Source: Bordetella parapertussis
GTDB lineage: Bacteria; Pseudomonadota; Gammaproteobacteria; Burkholderiales; SG8-39
Length of the DNA stretch: 5,957 bases
NCBI GenBank assembly: GCA_945906975.1
Contig: CAMDRY010000217.1
Location: 1-5,957 of the forward strand
Reading direction: 5' to 3'
Positions 1-5,957 of this stretch are shown here, piece by piece. Position 1 is the stretch's first letter, and each line of letters begins with the position of its first letter. The notes under the pieces were generated by a model. The model ran no database searches and had not been told where the DNA came from. It saw nothing but the letters and a program-made list of their open reading frames with translations. The position numbers and the translations under genes were made by a program.

Positions 1-48
1 TGGATCGGGCTTCGCTGTTTCACAAGTTACAGCGGCAAGCTTACCCAT
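1..48 (-). CDS. N-terminal fragment of a putative P4-type tyrosine integrase (runs off the window)
   Basis: Only the first 16 codons are present, translating to MGKLAAVTCETAKPDP. The pattern of Leu, a short polar stretch, then Ala-Lys-Pro near residue 13 is how many P4-family phage and genomic-island integrases begin (DUF4102 arm-binding domain, 'LTDTxIRNAKP'). The start is supported by an AAGGA ribosome binding site (minus strand, 59-55) six bases before the ATG at 48. Such enzymes recombine the attachment sites of mobile elements and usually lie at the element's end, as this would if bases 49-190 hold the junction. The gene is read away from the EVE gene, towards the presumed element interior. 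The catalytic domain (Arg...His-x-x-Arg...Tyr) lies outside the window, so identity rests on a very short match plus context. A short unrelated gene is the main alternative. Confidence 0.6.
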   Translation of the reverse strand, partial: MGKLAAVTCETAKPDP

Positions 49-58
49 ATTGCGTCCT

Positions 59-94
59 TGGGTGGGGTTTTGGGTGGGAATCTGGGTGGGATTT
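59..94. repeat. Three tandem copies of a 12-bp G-rich unit, G-quadruplex-capable
   Basis: Three back-to-back 12-bp units start at 59, 71 and 83. Each begins TGGGTGGG and ends in a variable tetrad (GTTT, AATC, ATTT). The plus strand therefore has six runs of three or more G (60-62, 64-67, 72-74, 76-78, 84-86, 88-90) separated by loops of 1, 4, 1, 5 and 1 bases, which satisfies the usual G-quadruplex pattern. On the minus strand the array reads as CCCACCC repeats just upstream of the integrase ribosome binding site. By position these could be arm-type integrase or excisionase binding sites, or an operator for integrase self-repression. The function is inferred; the repeat itself is directly visible. 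Confidence 0.85.
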
Positions 95-120
95 TACAGG
101 ACTAATAAGGAACAATCCAA
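91..120 (-). promoter_or_regulatory. Possible sigma70-type promoter for the integrase fragment
   Basis: On the minus strand TTGGAT (120-115) is followed after 18 bases by TAAAAT (96-91). This gives a half-matching -35 and a good -10. Transcription would begin within the G-rich repeat array and reach the integrase ATG at 48 after a short leader. Only the -10 is strong, so the call is tentative. Confidence 0.25.
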
Positions 121-142
121 CCGGCAGTCGGTCTGATTCCCC
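119..142. other. Candidate element/chromosome junction (possible att core, perhaps the end of a 6S RNA gene)
   Basis: If the left edge is a mobile element, its attachment core should lie between the repeat array and the EVE gene. The stretch from about 121 to 142 begins CCGGCA and ends GATTCCCC. It loosely resembles the 3' end of proteobacterial 6S RNA (in E. coli CGGCA...GATTCC), and ssrS is a frequent neighbour of such loci and a known type of integration target. TTCCCC (137-142) can also pair with GGGGAA (153-158). The resemblance is weak and the other end of the element is not in view. Confidence 0.2.
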
Positions 143-190
143 ATGCAATAGAGGGGAAAGCACGCAACTCAGGCACAACAAGGAATATAT

Positions 191-655
191 ATGCGCTACT
201 GGCTGATGAAGTCCGAACCCAATGAGTTCTCCATTGATGACCTTGTCGCGGCGAAACAGCAATCGACGCCGTGGGTCGGCGTAAGAAACTATCAGGCGCG
301 CAACTTCATGCGCGACCAGATGCAACAAGGCGATGCGGTATTTTTCTACCACTCCAGTTGCCCCGAACCGGGCATTGCCGGGCTCGCCGAGGTCAGTTCG
401 CCAGCCTATCCGGACGCCACGCAATTCGACAAAAACAGCCATTACTTCGACCCTAAAGCGACATCCGAAACGCCGCGCTGGATGCATGTCGATGTCAAAC
501 TGGTCAAGAAAACCCGGTTAATAAGTCTCACCGAACTTCGTGGCCACGATGAACTGGCGGAAATGCGCATCCTGGCGCGCGGCAACCGTCTGTCGATCAC
601 ACCCGTAACCCCCGCAGAATGGCGCTTCATCAACCAAAAACTCATCGCAAAATAA
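191..655 (+). CDS. EVE-domain protein (THYN1-like, PUA/YTH-fold family)
   Basis: This 154-residue protein is a single EVE domain, the usual length for bacterial members. The family start YWLMKSEP is at residues 3-10, [10 protein letters not shown] at 30-39, the FYHS strand at 52-55 followed by PGIAGLAEV (60-68), PRW at 95-97, and the closing GNRLSITPV at 131-139. EVE domains share the PUA/YTH fold, and characterised members bind modified bases such as 5-methylcytosine derivatives in an aromatic pocket; the ligand here is unknown. No membrane segment or signal peptide is seen, so it should be cytoplasmic. AGGA at 181-184 lies six bases before the ATG, which fixes the start. hemE begins eight bases after the stop, so co-transcription is likely. 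I see no convincing promoter directly upstream, where the putative mobile-element junction lies. Family assignment is firm; cellular role is not. Confidence 0.92.
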   Translation: MRYWLMKSEPNEFSIDDLVAAKQQSTPWVGVRNYQARNFMRDQMQQGDAVFFYHSSCPEPGIAGLAEVSSPAYPDATQFDKNSHYFDPKATSETPRWMHVDVKLVKKTRLISLTELRGHDELAEMRILARGNRLSITPVTPAEWRFINQKLIAK

Positions 656-663
656 ACCATCCC

Positions 664-1731
664 ATGGCTCTCCAGAACGACACCTTCATCCGCGCACTGC
701 TGGGCCAGCCCACGCCCTACACCCCCATCTGGCTGATGCGCCAGGCCGGACGCTACCTGCCTGAATACAACGCCACCCGAAAGCGCGCCGGGTCCTTTCT
801 GGGCCTGGCCAAATCACCGGCCTATGCCACCGAAGTCACATTGCAGCCGCTTGATCGCTTTCCCCTGGATGCAGCCATACTTTTTTCGGACATCCTCACC
901 GTCCCCGACGCAATGGGGCTGGGCCTTTATTTCGCCGACGGAGAGGGGCCCAAGTTCAAACATCCCCTGCGCGATGAACGCGCCATCATGGCGCTGGCAC
1001 AACCGCCAATGGAAAGCCTGCGCTACGTCACCGACGCCGTTGCGGAAATCCGCCGCGCCCTGTCCGGGCGCGTGCCGTTGATCGGCTTTTCCGGCAGTCC
1101 ATGGACCCTCGCTTGCTATATGGTCGAAGGGGGCGGCAGTGATGACTTTCGCACCGTTAAATCAATGCTCTACGCCCGCCCTGACCTGATTCATCGCATC
1201 CTGGAGGCGAATACGATAGCGGTTACGGCCTACCTGAACGCGCAGATCGAAGCGGGCGCGCAGGCGGTGATGATTTTTGACACCTGGGGTGGCAGCCTCG
1301 CCCATCAGGCCTTTCACGATTTCTCTCTTGCCTATATCCAGCGCATCCTCGTCGGACTAAAACGCGAGCACAACGGCGAGCGCATACCCAGCGTGGTATT
1401 CGTCAAGGGTGGCGGCGCCTGGCTGGAAGCCATTGCCAGCTCCGGCTGCGACGCTTTGGGCATCGACTGGACGCTGGATATCGGCGAAGCACGCGAGCGC
1501 GTCGGTAATCGCGTGGCCTTGCAAGGCAATCTGGACCCGATGGTATTAATGTCATCGCCCGCTGCAATCGCACGCGAAGCCAGGGCCATACTCGACGCCT
1601 ATGGTCCCGGACCAGGACACGTTTTCAACCTCGGACACGGCATTTCTCAATTTACCCCACCGGAAAACGTTGCAGTTTTAGTTGAAACCGTGCATCAGCA
1701 CAGCAAGGCGCAACGCCAAAACAAGCGCTGA
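664..1731 (+). CDS. hemE: Uroporphyrinogen decarboxylase
   Basis: HemE removes the four acetate carboxyl groups of uroporphyrinogen III to give coproporphyrinogen III, a cytoplasmic, cofactor-free step of haem synthesis. The 355 residues match the family length. Signature 1 is [15 protein letters not shown] (21-35), with Arg26 and Arg30 for substrate carboxylates. The key aspartate is Asp76 in FSDIL, and signature 2, GFSGSPWTL, runs from 141 with Tyr152 beyond it. The late histidine is His325 in FNLGHGI. These align with human Arg37, Arg41, Asp86, Tyr164 and His339, so the enzyme looks active. The ATG at 664 is chosen because it gives the normal N-terminus; an in-frame ATG at 619 would add 15 unrelated residues inside the EVE gene. 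No Shine-Dalgarno sequence precedes 664, so translation may be coupled to the EVE gene ending eight bases upstream. Confidence 0.97.
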   Translation: MALQNDTFIRALLGQPTPYTPIWLMRQAGRYLPEYNATRKRAGSFLGLAKSPAYATEVTLQPLDRFPLDAAILFSDILTVPDAMGLGLYFADGEGPKFKHPLRDERAIMALAQPPMESLRYVTDAVAEIRRALSGRVPLIGFSGSPWTLACYMVEGGGSDDFRTVKSMLYARPDLIHRILEANTIAVTAYLNAQIEAGAQAVMIFDTWGGSLAHQAFHDFSLAYIQRILVGLKREHNGERIPSVVFVKGGGAWLEAIASSGCDALGIDWTLDIGEARERVGNRVALQGNLDPMVLMSSPAAIAREARAILDAYGPGPGHVFNLGHGISQFTPPENVAVLVETVHQHSKAQRQNKR

Positions 1732-1777
1732 AAAAAAATCCATTGCCGCAGGCTTCCCACTTCGTTGATGCCCTCAC

Positions 1778-1786
1778 TTATGCACA
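1778..1786 (+). promoter_or_regulatory. Single DnaA-box-like site
   Basis: The sequence TTATGCACA fits the relaxed DnaA consensus TTATNCACA. It stands alone about 155 bases before the paired boxes, in the same orientation. A single 9-mer of this kind can occur by chance, so its value depends on the cluster downstream. Confidence 0.35.
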
Positions 1787-1854
1787 ACAGTCCGCCCCAA
1801 GCCAATACCGGCGCGGGTTTTCGGGCAGTTCAGAGGGGGAGTTCGCAACCATTT

Positions 1855-1874
1855 GTTTTAAATAGGTTTAAATA
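1855..1874. repeat. Short AT-rich direct repeat
   Basis: GTTTTAAATA (1855-1864) is followed one base later by GTTTAAATA (1866-1874), a near-tandem repeat on one side of the DnaA boxes. AT-rich repeats beside DnaA boxes are typical of DNA-unwinding elements at replication origins, but they also occur in ordinary AT-rich promoters. The repeat is plain; its role is a guess. Confidence 0.4.
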
Positions 1875-1941
1875 CCCGCCAAAAAATTGTGCATGGTGAA
1901 AATATCCTTTAATTCAGTATAGTTACAGTACCACTACAAGA

Positions 1942-1962
1942 CTATCCACAAACTTATCCACA
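1942..1962 (+). promoter_or_regulatory. Paired DnaA boxes upstream of priA
   Basis: A perfect DnaA box TTATCCACA lies at 1954-1962. It is preceded at 1942-1950 by CTATCCACA (one mismatch), in the same orientation with starts 12 bp apart, close to one helical turn. A weak inverted site (minus strand, 1976-1968, two mismatches) and another (minus strand, 1896-1888) flank them. DnaA binds such 9-mers at origins and at promoters it regulates. They sit about 100-120 bases before the priA start, so DnaA control of priA is a reasonable reading; origin function is possible but unproven. Confidence 0.5.
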
Positions 1963-2059
1963 GAAAATGTGTAGAACTGGAAAACCTCATTTGTACCAAG
2001 GGCCTTAAGCAATTTCTCGCAGAAGAAGGTTTAGCTTCGCGGCGGAAGTTTATTTACCG

Positions 2060-4234
2060 ATGAGCATAGTCGTCGTTGCGCTGGATGTTCCGCTGGCGCG
2101 CCTATTTGACTATCGCGCCAGCGATGCACGCCAGGATGACGTGGGTCGCCGGGTGCTGGTTCCCTTTGGCAACAAGCTCCTTGTCGGTCTGATCATTGAG
2201 GTGCGCGAAGCAAGCGAAGTCGCTCCGGGGAAACTGCGTGAAGTGCGTTCCATCCTGCGCGACACGCCGCCCTTGCCTGCAAGTTGGCTCGCGCTAACGC
2301 GCTTTTGCGCAAACTATTATCATCGCCCGCTTGGCGAGGTGATGCTTAACGCCTTGCCGCCCCGATTGCGCAAGGCCGCCCCGATGGCCGACAAACCGCA
2401 GCTGCTTTCACTCTCAGCGCTGGGGCGCGCAGAATCAGACACCCTCCCCTCCCGGCAAAAAATAAAAAAAATTATCCTGGGCCGCCTGGGGCAAGGGCCG
2501 GCAAGCCATAGCGAACTCATCGCCATCGCCGCCTCGGCAGGCAAAGCGCTATCAGCACTGCGCGAAGCAGGATGGGTGAGTGCATCGGCAATGCTTGCGG
2601 CGCCGCCAAATAGTGAATCCGTCTCCGAACACCAGCTGAACACCGACCAGGAAGCGGTCGTCACACAGATCAGCAAGGGGTTGCAGCAATTTGGGGTGTT
2701 TCTCCTGCACGGCATCACAGGCAGCGGAAAAACCGAGGTCTACATGCGGCTCATCGCCGCCAGCGTCGCGGCGGGCAAACAGGCACTGGTGCTGGTTCCG
2801 GAGATAAACCTCACCCCCCAACTGGAGGAGACATTCCGCCGGCGATTTCCCGGCCTGCCCTTGCTGACATTACACAGCGGGCTTGCCGAAACCGCACGCG
2901 CACAGCACTGGCTGGCGGCGCAGGAGCAAGCCGCCTGCATCGTACTTGGCACGCGTCTGGCGGTTTTCACCCCGCTGTCGAATCCCGGGCTGATTGTCGT
3001 GGATGAGGAACAAGACGCCTCCTACAAGCAACAAGACGGCGTGCGCTACTCCGCACGCGACCTTGCCATCTTTCGCGCGCAGCAAGACGGGTTTCCCGTC
3101 GTCCTGGGGTCCGCCACCCCCTCTTTGGAGAGCTACGCCAAGGCGGTTTCCGGGCGCTACGCCCTGCTCAGCCTGCCACAGCGCGCGCACGGGCAAGCCA
3201 GCCTTCCCCGTGTCGGCCTTATTGACCTGAACGAGCAATCAGAAGGTGACGGCCTGTCCGCGCCCTTGGTTGCGGCCATCGAGGCGCGCCTTACACTCGG
3301 CGAACAAAGCCTTATTTTCCTCAATCGCCGCGGCTATGCCCCAGTACTCGCCTGCGCTGCTTGCGGCTGGGTGAGCGGCTGTCCGCGCTGCTCCGCCAGA
3401 ATGGTCGTGCACCTGTCCGATGGCGTTCTACGCTGCCACCACTGCGGCGACGTGGAACGCATCCCACGCGCCTGTCCGCAATGCGGCAACGCCGACATCC
3501 AGCCGTTTGGCCGCGGCACGCAGCGCCTCGAACTTGCGCTTGCCGCGCGCTTTCCAACAGCACGCATTCTGCGGGTCGACCGCGACAGCACGCGAACAAA
3601 GGGGAGCTGGAGCAATATGCGCGAGGCGATCCGCGACGGACAGGCGGATATTTTGCTCGGCACGCAGATCCTCGCCAAAGGCCACGATTTTCCCAACGTG
3701 ACACTGGTCGGTGTTCTCAACGCCGATGCCGCGCTGCACGCATCCGACTATCGCGCCGGTGAGCGTCTGTTTGCCCAACTCGAGCAGGTGGCAGGCAGGG
3801 CTGGGCGGGCCCAACTGGCCGGCGAGGTTTTGATACAGACACGCTATCCCCGCCACCCCTTGTACCAGGCACTGACACGGCACGACTACGCCGGATTCGC
3901 CAAGGCAACGCTGACCGAACGTGAGCAGGCGGGCTTTCCCCCTTATGTTTTCGAGGCCGTTCTCCGGGCGGAAGCGCCCGGCAGCAAGTCCGTCCTTGAG
4001 TTTCTTTCGCGCGCCCGCGATCTGGCCCCGACGGACCAGGAACAGCTGATGATTTTTGATCCGGTACCCATGTCGGTTGCGCGCATCGCCAATCGCGACC
4101 GGGCGCAACTGCTGGTGCAGTCGTATTCACGCCCCGCCTTGCAGACCTTCCTGAGCGGTTGGACAGAGGCGTTGGCGAAAGAGCGCGCACCCGGCTTACG
4201 CTGGCATCTGGACGTCGACCCGATAGAGTTCTAG
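2060..4234 (+). CDS. priA: Primosomal protein N', replication-restart helicase
   Basis: PriA recognises stalled or D-loop forks, unwinds 3' to 5' and starts primosome assembly to reload DnaB. The 724 residues are near the usual length (E. coli 732). In order: a 3'-DNA-end binding domain (about 1-105), a winged helix reached through a Lys-rich linker (about 120-180), helicase lobe 1 with Walker A GITGSGKT (218-225, Lys224), motif II DEEQ (315-318) and GSATP (350-354), then lobe 2 with GTQILAKGHDFP (534-545) and QVAGRAGR (576-583). Eight zinc-binding cysteines (432, 435, 441, 444, 459, 462, 472, 475) interrupt lobe 2, followed by the C-terminal domain. Motif II is DEEH in well-known PriA proteins; Gln is a conservative change seen in other helicases. 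The ATG gives the typical N-terminus; GGAAG (2044-2048) is a weakly spaced ribosome binding site. Confidence 0.97.
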   Translation: MSIVVVALDVPLARLFDYRASDARQDDVGRRVLVPFGNKLLVGLIIEVREASEVAPGKLREVRSILRDTPPLPASWLALTRFCANYYHRPLGEVMLNALPPRLRKAAPMADKPQLLSLSALGRAESDTLPSRQKIKKIILGRLGQGPASHSELIAIAASAGKALSALREAGWVSASAMLAAPPNSESVSEHQLNTDQEAVVTQISKGLQQFGVFLLHGITGSGKTEVYMRLIAASVAAGKQALVLVPEINLTPQLEETFRRRFPGLPLLTLHSGLAETARAQHWLAAQEQAACIVLGTRLAVFTPLSNPGLIVVDEEQDASYKQQDGVRYSARDLAIFRAQQDGFPVVLGSATPSLESYAKAVSGRYALLSLPQRAHGQASLPRVGLIDLNEQSEGDGLSAPLVAAIEARLTLGEQSLIFLNRRGYAPVLACAACGWVSGCPRCSARMVVHLSDGVLRCHHCGDVERIPRACPQCGNADIQPFGRGTQRLELALAARFPTARILRVDRDSTRTKGSWSNMREAIRDGQADILLGTQILAKGHDFPNVTLVGVLNADAALHASDYRAGERLFAQLEQVAGRAGRAQLAGEVLIQTRYPRHPLYQALTRHDYAGFAKATLTEREQAGFPPYVFEAVLRAEAPGSKSVLEFLSRARDLAPTDQEQLMIFDPVPMSVARIANRDRAQLLVQSYSRPALQTFLSGWTEALAKERAPGLRWHLDVDPIEF

Positions 4235-4250
4235 AGTACTGCGGCAATCG

Positions 4251-4278
4251 TTCTCCTGCTTCGGGCAAAGCGTATAAT
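4251..4278 (+). promoter_or_regulatory. Sigma70-type promoter for argS
   Basis: A perfect -10 hexamer TATAAT lies at 4273-4278 in the 91-base gap after priA. The best -35, TTCTCC (4251-4256), is 16 bases upstream and matches only three of six positions. Transcription would start near 4285, giving a leader of about 40 bases. The leader opens with a small hairpin (CGCA 4280-4283 with TGCG 4288-4291) followed by GTTTT. argS therefore probably has its own start, though read-through from priA is also possible, as no terminator is visible. Confidence 0.6.
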
Positions 4279-4325
4279 GCGCAGCCCTGCGGTTTTCCGT
4301 TTCACCGGTCCCCACCCCACACGAC

Positions 4326-5957
4326 ATGTCGGCTGCAATCAAATCACACATCGCCGAGTTGTTCGCGCATGCGCTCGCCAAGGTGGCGCCCCAACAACCA
4401 GCATCCCTGGTCGAAATCGAACGTCCGAAACAGGCGCAACACGGCGACTGGGCCTGCAACCTTGCAATGCAACTTGCTCGTCTGGAAAAAAAGAAACCGC
4501 GCGAACTGGCCGAAGCGCTGATCGCCGCCCTGCCCGCTTCCGACTGGGTCGAAAAGGTCGACATTGCCGGCCCCGGATTCATCAACATACACATCCGTCA
4601 CGCTGCCAAGGTCGCTGTCATCCGCACCGTGATCGCGCAGGGCGCTCAGTTCGGCATGATTCCGGCCGCAACCGGGCAGCGGGTTCTGGTCGAATTCGTA
4701 TCGGCCAACCCGACCGGCCCCCTGCACGTGGGACACGGTCGCCAAGCCGCCCTCGGCGACGCCATTTGTGCCTTACTGCAATCACAAGGGTCACAGGTAA
4801 GCCGTGAGTTTTACTACAACGATGCGGGTAACCAGATTGAAAACCTGGCCCTTTCGGTGCAGGCCCGCGCGCGCGGCATAGCACCCGATACGCCACAATT
4901 TCCGGCCGACGGCTATCGCGGCGATTACATCCTCGATATCGCCAATGATTTTCTTGCGCTAAAAACAGTTTCGGGGGAGAAGGTTGCCGCAGTCACCGCC
5001 AGCGGTGCTGTCGATGATCTCGATGCGATCCGCCGTTTTGCCGTAGCCTACCTGCGCAACGAACAGGATATGGACCTCAAGGCATTCGGCGTGCGCTTTG
5101 ACAACTACTACCTGGAGTCTTCACTGTACTCAGAGGGGCGCGTCGAGGGGACAGTCAACGCGCTCAAGGCGAGCGGTGAGACCTACGAGGATGGCGGCGC
5201 GCTATGGCTGAAAACCACCGATTACGGCGACGACAAAGACCGCGTGATGCGCAAGTCTGACGGTGCCTACACCTACTTCGTGCCGGATGTCGCCTATCAC
5301 ATCACCAAATGGGAGCGCGGCTACGCCCGCGCCATCAACATCCAGGGCTCTGACCACCACAGCACAGTAGTGCGCGTGCGCGCGGGCCTGCAGGCGGTCA
5401 AACGCGACATCCCGGTGGACTACCCCGACTACGTGCTGCACAAGATGGTGACCGTCATGAAAGGTGGCGAGGAGGTGAAAATCTCCAAACGTGCCGGCAG
5501 CTATGTCACCTTGCGCGACCTCATCGACGAAGTCGGGCGCGATGCCACGCGTTTTTTCCTGGTGTCGCGTAAAGCCGATACCGAGTTCGTCTTCGACATC
5601 GACCTCGCCACATCGCAGTCCGAGGAAAACCCCGTCTATTACGTGCAATACGCACACGCCAGGCTGTGTTCGGTGCTGGCCCAGTACCAAAGCGCCGGCG
5701 CATTGCCCGGCGCCGAAGGCGCGGACCTTTCTGTGCTCGACAGCCCGCGTGAGTTGGCCCTGCTCGCGCGATTGGGCGAATACCCGCTGGCGCTGGCGCA
5801 TGCCGCCGAAGAACTCTCGCCGCACTTGGTTTCATTTGACCTGCGCGAACTGGCCGGGGACTTTCACAGCTACTATAATGCCGAGCGTATGCTGGTCGAC
5901 GATGAGCGCCTGAAGCACGCGCGCATTGCCCTGGCGAGCGCCGTCAAACAGATCCTT
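4326..5957 (+). CDS. argS: Arginyl-tRNA synthetase, class I (3' end beyond window)
   Basis: ArgS attaches arginine to tRNA-Arg in the cytoplasm, and as a class I enzyme needs the tRNA to activate the amino acid. The reading frame is open from the ATG to the last base, 544 codons without a frameshift; the family is roughly 560-590 long, so only the tail is missing. The N-terminal tRNA-recognition domain covers about 1-90, with [13 protein letters not shown] at 39-51. The HIGH motif is HVGH (134-137) within [12 protein letters not shown]. The KMSK-equivalent loop is KISKRAG (385-391), as is usual in this bacterial subgroup. The DALR-type anticodon-binding domain begins near QYAHARL (about 441-447). 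No Shine-Dalgarno sequence precedes the ATG; the upstream bases are C- and A-rich. No other in-frame start lies just upstream. A consensus -10 box occurs about 50 bases before the start. Confidence 0.97.
   Translation, partial: MSAAIKSHIAELFAHALAKVAPQQPASLVEIERPKQAQHGDWACNLAMQLARLEKKKPRELAEALIAALPASDWVEKVDIAGPGFINIHIRHAAKVAVIRTVIAQGAQFGMIPAATGQRVLVEFVSANPTGPLHVGHGRQAALGDAICALLQSQGSQVSREFYYNDAGNQIENLALSVQARARGIAPDTPQFPADGYRGDYILDIANDFLALKTVSGEKVAAVTASGAVDDLDAIRRFAVAYLRNEQDMDLKAFGVRFDNYYLESSLYSEGRVEGTVNALKASGETYEDGGALWLKTTDYGDDKDRVMRKSDGAYTYFVPDVAYHITKWERGYARAINIQGSDHHSTVVRVRAGLQAVKRDIPVDYPDYVLHKMVTVMKGGEEVKISKRAGSYVTLRDLIDEVGRDATRFFLVSRKADTEFVFDIDLATSQSEENPVYYVQYAHARLCSVLAQYQSAGALPGAEGADLSVLDSPRELALLARLGEYPLALAHAAEELSPHLVSFDLRELAGDFHSYYNAERMLVDDERLKHARIALASAVKQIL

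Larger units (their letters stand above)
1732..2059. other. AT-rich non-coding gap between hemE and priA
   Basis: This 328-base stretch contains no credible gene. It is clearly richer in A and T than the flanking genes between about 1850 and 2000. It holds candidate DnaA boxes, a short AT-rich direct repeat (1855-1874) and a possible -10 box TATAGT (1918-1923) without a good -35. A bulged hairpin pairs GC-GAAG (2019-2025, A2021 bulged) with CTTCGC (2035-2040), just before the weak priA ribosome binding site. I find no convincing Rho-independent terminator after hemE; A8 follows the stop codon but no stem-loop with a T-tract does. The region probably carries the priA promoter and may bind DnaA. 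Confidence 0.6.

Noticed and set aside
137..158. Hairpin TTCCCC/GGGGAA with a 10-base loop as a terminator
   Set aside because: Only six pairs with a large loop and no T-tract after it on either strand; not enough to call a terminator.
41..487. Open frame on the minus strand opposite the EVE gene, with a C-terminus of His-Pro-containing 4-residue repeats
   Set aside because: It is antisense to a clear EVE-domain gene, and its repetitive tail is only the translation of the 12-bp G-rich array. No family features are seen.
619..663. Upstream in-frame ATG that would lengthen HemE by 15 residues
   Set aside because: The added residues overlap the EVE coding end and do not resemble HemE; starting at 664 gives the standard 355-residue protein.
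1893..1922. Nine-codon frame MVKISFNSV in the hemE-priA gap
   Set aside because: There is no ribosome binding site or other support; a frame this short is expected by chance in AT-rich DNA.
3428..4108. Long minus-strand frame (226 codons) inside priA
   Set aside because: It is antisense to an intact, motif-complete priA and has no recognisable domain; long shadow frames are common in GC-rich genes.
4159..4807. Plus-strand frames bridging the priA end and the argS start
   Set aside because: They are out of frame with both genes, rich in Arg, Pro and His as shadow frames usually are, and cross the argS promoter.
5202..5825. Minus-strand frame (207 codons) opposite argS
   Set aside because: The plus strand encodes a continuous ArgS with HIGH- and KMSK-type motifs through this region; the antisense frame has no family features.

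Overview
The window is a stretch of bacterial chromosome, most likely from a betaproteobacterium. The basis for this is the gene order hemE-priA-argS on one strand, the protein signatures, and the fairly GC-rich coding sequence with more AT-rich gaps. The taxonomic call is an inference; no marker here fixes the genus.

Layout: (1) Bases 1-48, minus strand, are the first 16 codons of a gene running out of the window. Its N-terminus (MGKLAAVTCETAKPDP) and a well-placed ribosome binding site point to a P4-type tyrosine integrase. Just upstream of it lie three tandem copies of a 12-bp G-rich unit (59-94). The left edge is therefore probably the end of an integrated element. (2) From about 95 onward the sequence looks like ordinary chromosome. 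An EVE-domain protein gene (191-655) is followed after 8 bases by hemE (664-1731), probably as one transcript. (3) A 328-base AT-rich gap (1732-2059) has no gene but holds one perfect and two near or degenerate DnaA boxes, plus a TTTAAATA-type repeat. (4) priA (2060-4234) encodes a complete replication-restart helicase. (5) A 91-base gap carries a consensus TATAAT box in front of argS (4326 to the window end). argS is open for 544 codons and lacks only its last few dozen.

The genes are mainly housekeeping: haem synthesis (HemE), restart of stalled forks (PriA), arginine charging of tRNA (ArgS) and a PUA-like reader of modified bases (EVE). They do not form one pathway. The parts worth a second look are the element junction with its repeat array at the left edge, and the DnaA-box cluster between hemE and priA. 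I see no CRISPR array, tRNA or complete insertion sequence, and no clear evidence for a wholly new multi-gene system.
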